Assembly: GCA_964551975.1 (NCBI GenBank)
Contig: CAZKFI010000081.1
Location: 1 to 9,413, forward strand
DNA length: 9,413 nucleotides
DNA from: REEB426 sp964551975
Lineage (GTDB): Bacteria; Actinomycetota; Actinomycetes; S36-B12
Reading direction: 5' to 3'
The translations under genes and the position numbers were made by a program. A model generated the notes under the pieces. That model was not told where the DNA came from and searched no databases. It saw only the letters and a program-made list of their open reading frames with translations. Below are positions 6,393 through 9,413 of the stretch, piece after piece (position 1 is the first letter of the stretch; every line of letters begins with the position of its first letter).

Positions 6393-8938
6393 TGTTTCGG
6401 GCCGCGCTGCGTAGCGTCCTGGCTCACAAGCTACGCCTCGGTTTGACCATCGTCACGGTGACGCTTGGCATTGCCTTCGTCACGGGGACCAATATCTTCA
6501 CCGACTCCCTTCGTTCGTCATTCGATGCACTCGTCGAGCAGCCCCGACCTGATGTGCTGGTTGCGCCTCGCACCGAGATCGATGACGCCGATGCCAGCGG
6601 CAATGCGTTGGGCGAAGGGCTTCTCACACTCCCGACCAGTCTGGTAACGACGCTGGGGAACCTGCCTGAAGTGTCCAATGCCAGCGGTCAGGTGCAAGCA
6701 CAGGCTGCTTTCGTTCTTGGTAGCGACGGTAAGCCTCTCGGGCCCCAGGGGCCACCGGCCCGAGTCACATCGTGGATTCCGGAGTCTGACATCACACCCC
6801 TGCGCATCGCCGAGGGTCGACCGCCCAAGGGACCCCAGGAAATTGCGTTGCTGTCAAGTACTGCGGAATTGGCGGGAGTTGGCCTCGGCGACGAGGTCCA
6901 GATCACGACCCCGCTGGCGGGCGTGCGGACTGCCACGGTGACCGGCATCGTCACGCGAACGCTTTCCGGCGGACTCGGTGGCACCTTGGTCGTACTCGAT
7001 CTGCCAACCGCCCAGGCGTGGTTCACCGGTCCAGGAACCGTGACGCAGATCGCTGTGCAAGCCGCCGACGGATTCACCGAGGACCAGGTTGCCCAGGCCG
7101 TTGCCGCAGCTGCCCCGGAACTCACAACCGTTCGTACGGCCACTCAGCAGCAGGATCAGGTCACCGACCGCATCGAAGAGGGCTTTCAATTCCTCAATAC
7201 GTTCCTACTCGCCTTCGGCCTGATCGCGCTCTTCGTCTCTACGTTCCTCATCTTCAACACGTTCTCCATGCTCATTGCCCAGCGCACACGTGAACTGGCG
7301 CTGGTCCGCGCCATAGGTGCCACCCGCCTTCAGGTCTTCGGCTCGGTGCTCGGCGAGGCAGCAACAGTCGGTGCGATAGCCGGTGCGCTAGGTATCGCGG
7401 CCGGTGTCGGGGTTGCGCAAGCACTCCGCAGAATCATCGAAGGTGTCGGCGGGTCGCTACCAGCCTCGGACCTGGTGGTAGAGCCGAGCACGTTTCTCAT
7501 TGCTGCAGGAGTTGGCATCGGCGTGACCATGATTGCGGCTGGGGTACCCGCATGGCGCGCCTCCGTTATCCCACCTGTTGCCGCAATGCGTGACGAGGTG
7601 CGACTCCCGACTCGTTCCCTGCGCGGTCTGACCTTGACCGGCATTGCCCTACTCATCGCATCCGTTCCGTTCGCCGGGATAGGGCTAGCAAATTCATCAG
7701 CAGATGGCACCGTCGCGGCAACCTGGGTTGGTCTCTCCGCTCTCGCCGGAATCCTTGGCGTCGTGTGTCTCACCCCCGCAGTCGCCGGCCCCGTGCTGGG
7801 ACTGCTGGCTCGGCCCTTCAGTCGCCGACCGGTAACGAACCTCGCCCTGGAGAATGCCCGACGCAATCCCCGGCGAACTTCGGCCACCAGTAGCGCACTG
7901 GCTATCGGCTTGGCCCTCATGACTGCGGTGACGGTGATCGGGCTGTCCGCTCGTTCAAGCGTCACCGAGGTCGTGGATCAAACGATCGGTGCCGATTTCG
8001 TAGTGCTTGGTCAGGGATTTCGACCCTTCGAACCCACCATCTACCAAGCGCTTCGTGACACACCGGGCACCAGCGTGGTGACCTACTTACGCAATATCCC
8101 CATCGAAGTCGGTGAGGAGCGCTTTCCCATGACGGGCGTTCGGACCGAAGACGTGCGGGAGGTTGTCGATGTTGTCGTCACCTCGGGGAGCATTGATGAC
8201 CTGGGCTTGGGGATGGCACTGGTCGATGATCAAACTGCGACGCAACTGGATCTGGCAGCAGGTGACGTACTTGATGCAACCTTCGTCAACGGGCCGGGTC
8301 AGGTTCGCGTCGTGGGCACCTTTGAGCCGGTGGGCTTCCTGCAGGGTTTCATTGTCTCCATGCCGACACTGGCCAGTATTGGAGCGCTGGAGCGTGACAC
8401 CGGTGTCTACATCAAGGCCGCAGCTGGCCAGGATCTGGATCAGTTGCGCGCGGAGCTCTCCAACCGTCTCAATGCCTTCCCAGCTGTTCGCCTGCAGGAT
8501 CAAGCCGATATAAAACGTGACATCAATCAGCAGTTCGACCTGCTATTCGGTTTTATCTTTGGCCTGCTGGCGCTGTCGATTCTGGTCGCTTTCCTCGGCA
8601 TCGTGAACACACTCTCGTTGAGTGTCTATGAACGCATCCGGGAAATTGGGCTACTGCGCGCCGTCGGCATGGCTAGGCGTCAGGTGCGCCAGATGGTCAC
8701 CAGGGAGGCTCTGGCCATCGCTGCGATCGGAAGCCTGGTGGGCGTCGCACTGGGCTTGGGGTACGGAGCTCTCTTCCAGAAGGTGCTTGAACCTCAGGGG
8801 ATCACCGTGCTTGCCGTGCCGCTAGGGCCACTGGCGCTGTTTATCGTGCTCGGGGTTCTTGGTGGATTGGCCGCAGCCATCTGGCCTGCCCTACGGGCCG
8901 CCAGGCTACGAATTCTCACCGCGATAGCAAGCGAATAA
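6392..8938 (+). CDS. FtsX/MacB-like ABC permease with a duplicated core
   Basis: Integral membrane partner of the preceding ATPase, 848 residues. I count about ten hydrophobic segments: 15-37, 267-291, 321-345, 367-389, 413-433, 445-473, 498-520, 716-741, 772-794 and 810-835. Two large extracytoplasmic domains (about 38-266 and 521-715) are of the MacB periplasmic-core type. The FtsX signature occurs twice, as RTRELALVRAIGATRLQV near 298-315 and RIREIGLLRAVGMARRQV near 748-765, showing an internal duplication, so one chain may supply both halves of the permease. ENARRNPRRTSAT at 487-499 is a conserved coupling region before the second half. Large two-module permeases of this sort are common in actinobacteria, and their roles (lipid or peptide export, envelope maintenance) are mostly unknown. 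No periplasmic adaptor gene is adjacent. The start overlaps the ATPase stop by one base. Confidence 0.92.
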   Translation: MFRAALRSVLAHKLRLGLTIVTVTLGIAFVTGTNIFTDSLRSSFDALVEQPRPDVLVAPRTEIDDADASGNALGEGLLTLPTSLVTTLGNLPEVSNASGQVQAQAAFVLGSDGKPLGPQGPPARVTSWIPESDITPLRIAEGRPPKGPQEIALLSSTAELAGVGLGDEVQITTPLAGVRTATVTGIVTRTLSGGLGGTLVVLDLPTAQAWFTGPGTVTQIAVQAADGFTEDQVAQAVAAAAPELTTVRTATQQQDQVTDRIEEGFQFLNTFLLAFGLIALFVSTFLIFNTFSMLIAQRTRELALVRAIGATRLQVFGSVLGEAATVGAIAGALGIAAGVGVAQALRRIIEGVGGSLPASDLVVEPSTFLIAAGVGIGVTMIAAGVPAWRASVIPPVAAMRDEVRLPTRSLRGLTLTGIALLIASVPFAGIGLANSSADGTVAATWVGLSALAGILGVVCLTPAVAGPVLGLLARPFSRRPVTNLALENARRNPRRTSATSSALAIGLALMTAVTVIGLSARSSVTEVVDQTIGADFVVLGQGFRPFEPTIYQALRDTPGTSVVTYLRNIPIEVGEERFPMTGVRTEDVREVVDVVVTSGSIDDLGLGMALVDDQTATQLDLAAGDVLDATFVNGPGQVRVVGTFEPVGFLQGFIVSMPTLASIGALERDTGVYIKAAAGQDLDQLRAELSNRLNAFPAVRLQDQADIKRDINQQFDLLFGFIFGLLALSILVAFLGIVNTLSLSVYERIREIGLLRAVGMARRQVRQMVTREALAIAAIGSLVGVALGLGYGALFQKVLEPQGITVLAVPLGPLALFIVLGVLGGLAAAIWPALRAARLRILTAIASE

Positions 8939-8965
8939 CGCTTCAGTCGCTCAGGTCAGCCGCAC

Positions 8966-9413
8966 TCACGTGGCATTGAAGTACTTGGCCTCCGGGTGAT
9001 GCACGATGATGGCGCTCGTACTTTGCTCAGGGTGGAGCTGGAACTCTTCGGAGAGATCAACACCGATGCGCTCCGGCCCAAGGAGACTGAACAACTGCGC
9101 CTGTTGTTCCAGATCAGGGCAGGCCGGGTAGCCGAATGAATAGCGCGAACCCCGATAGCCCTGCTTGCCGATGAGGAAGTCCATATCCGTGGAGTCGTCC
9201 ATACCGAGGCCGAGTTCTTCACGGACACGGGCATGCCAGAACTCAGCAAGGGCCTCGGTCAGTTGCACGGACAGACCGTGCAGTTCAAGGTAATCCCGGT
9301 AGGCGTCCGACTCGAAAAGCATTGCGGTGGACTGCGATGCTGCCTGACCCATCGTGACGACATGGAAGGCCACAACATCTGGCCCGGAAGCGCTCACTTC
9401 GTCGGCGTCTCTG
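8966..9413 (-). CDS. metH: Cobalamin-dependent methionine synthase MetH, C-terminal reactivation domain (partial)
   Basis: Last 148 or so residues of MetH, which makes methionine from homocysteine using methyltetrahydrofolate and cobalamin. The part seen is the AdoMet-binding activation domain that remethylates oxidised cobalamin. Visible motifs are FHVVTMG, DYLELHGLSVQLTEALAEFWH, the AdoMet-site stretch RYSFGYPACPDLEQQ (equivalent to RPAPGYPACP in E. coli MetH) and the C-terminal ELSEEFQLHPEQSTSAIIVHHPEAKYFNAT. The frame stays open to the window edge, so the GTG at 9397 is internal and the other domains lie beyond 9413. It converges with the permease gene, whose stop is 27 bases away. Confidence 0.95.
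   Translation of the reverse strand, partial: RDADEVSASGPDVVAFHVVTMGQAASQSTAMLFESDAYRDYLELHGLSVQLTEALAEFWHARVREELGLGMDDSTDMDFLIGKQGYRGSRYSFGYPACPDLEQQAQLFSLLGPERIGVDLSEEFQLHPEQSTSAIIVHHPEAKYFNAT

Noticed and set aside
7330..7965. Open frame of 211 codons on the minus strand inside the permease gene
   Set aside because: Low-complexity Ala/Thr/Pro/Arg product antisense to conserved permease sequence; no sign of being coding.
8939..8965. Terminator between the permease gene and metH
   Set aside because: The 27 bases between the convergent stops show no convincing stem-loop or T-run on either strand.

Overview
The window comes from an actinobacterium. It holds the 5' part of a Pup-proteasome operon (proteasomal ATPase, Dop, Pup, PrcB) behind a tRNA m1A58 methyltransferase gene, with a divergent RecB-family nuclease gene on the other side, an arrangement typical of Actinobacteria. 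Base composition is moderately GC-rich, many starts are GTG, and genes are packed with 1-4 base overlaps. A run of exactly ten Ns inside the ATPase gene suggests a draft or metagenome-derived scaffold. I cannot place it below phylum.

Minus strand, reading from about 4627 down to 1: trmI, mpa (arc), dop, pup, prcB. The genes touch or nearly touch (GTGA overlaps at trmI/mpa and pup/prcB; gaps of 37 and 9 bases around dop), so they look like one transcript. The expected following genes, prcA and perhaps pafA, lie beyond position 1. Pup is the small protein tag. Its C-terminal Gln must be deamidated by Dop before a PafA-type ligase can attach it to lysines, and Dop also removes it. Mpa recognises the tag, unfolds the substrate and passes it to the PrcAB 20S core. 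Catalytic or motif residues of each component are visible.

Plus strand, 4672 to 8938: a 316-residue PD-(D/E)XK nuclease of the Cas4/AddB type with an apparent Fe-S cysteine set, then a MacB/LolD-type ABC ATPase and an 848-residue FtsX/MacB-like permease. Overlaps ATGA and TGATG tie the three together. The nuclease gene and trmI are divergent, with only 44 bases between their start codons. On the right edge, minus strand and convergent with the permease gene, is the 3' end of metH (cobalamin-dependent methionine synthase, reactivation domain).

The main anomaly is in mpa. The ten-N gap is not compatible with the reading frame and probably hides about 71 bases. About 100 bases beyond it there is an in-frame TAG where relatives have a sense codon, although the reading frame and conservation continue to the C-terminal GQYL. 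Either the assembly is faulty next to the gap or mpa carries a nonsense mutation that would cut off the proteasome-docking tail. Apart from that I see a well-known system rather than an undescribed one. There are no RNA genes, mobile elements, CRISPR arrays or long repeats that I can support.
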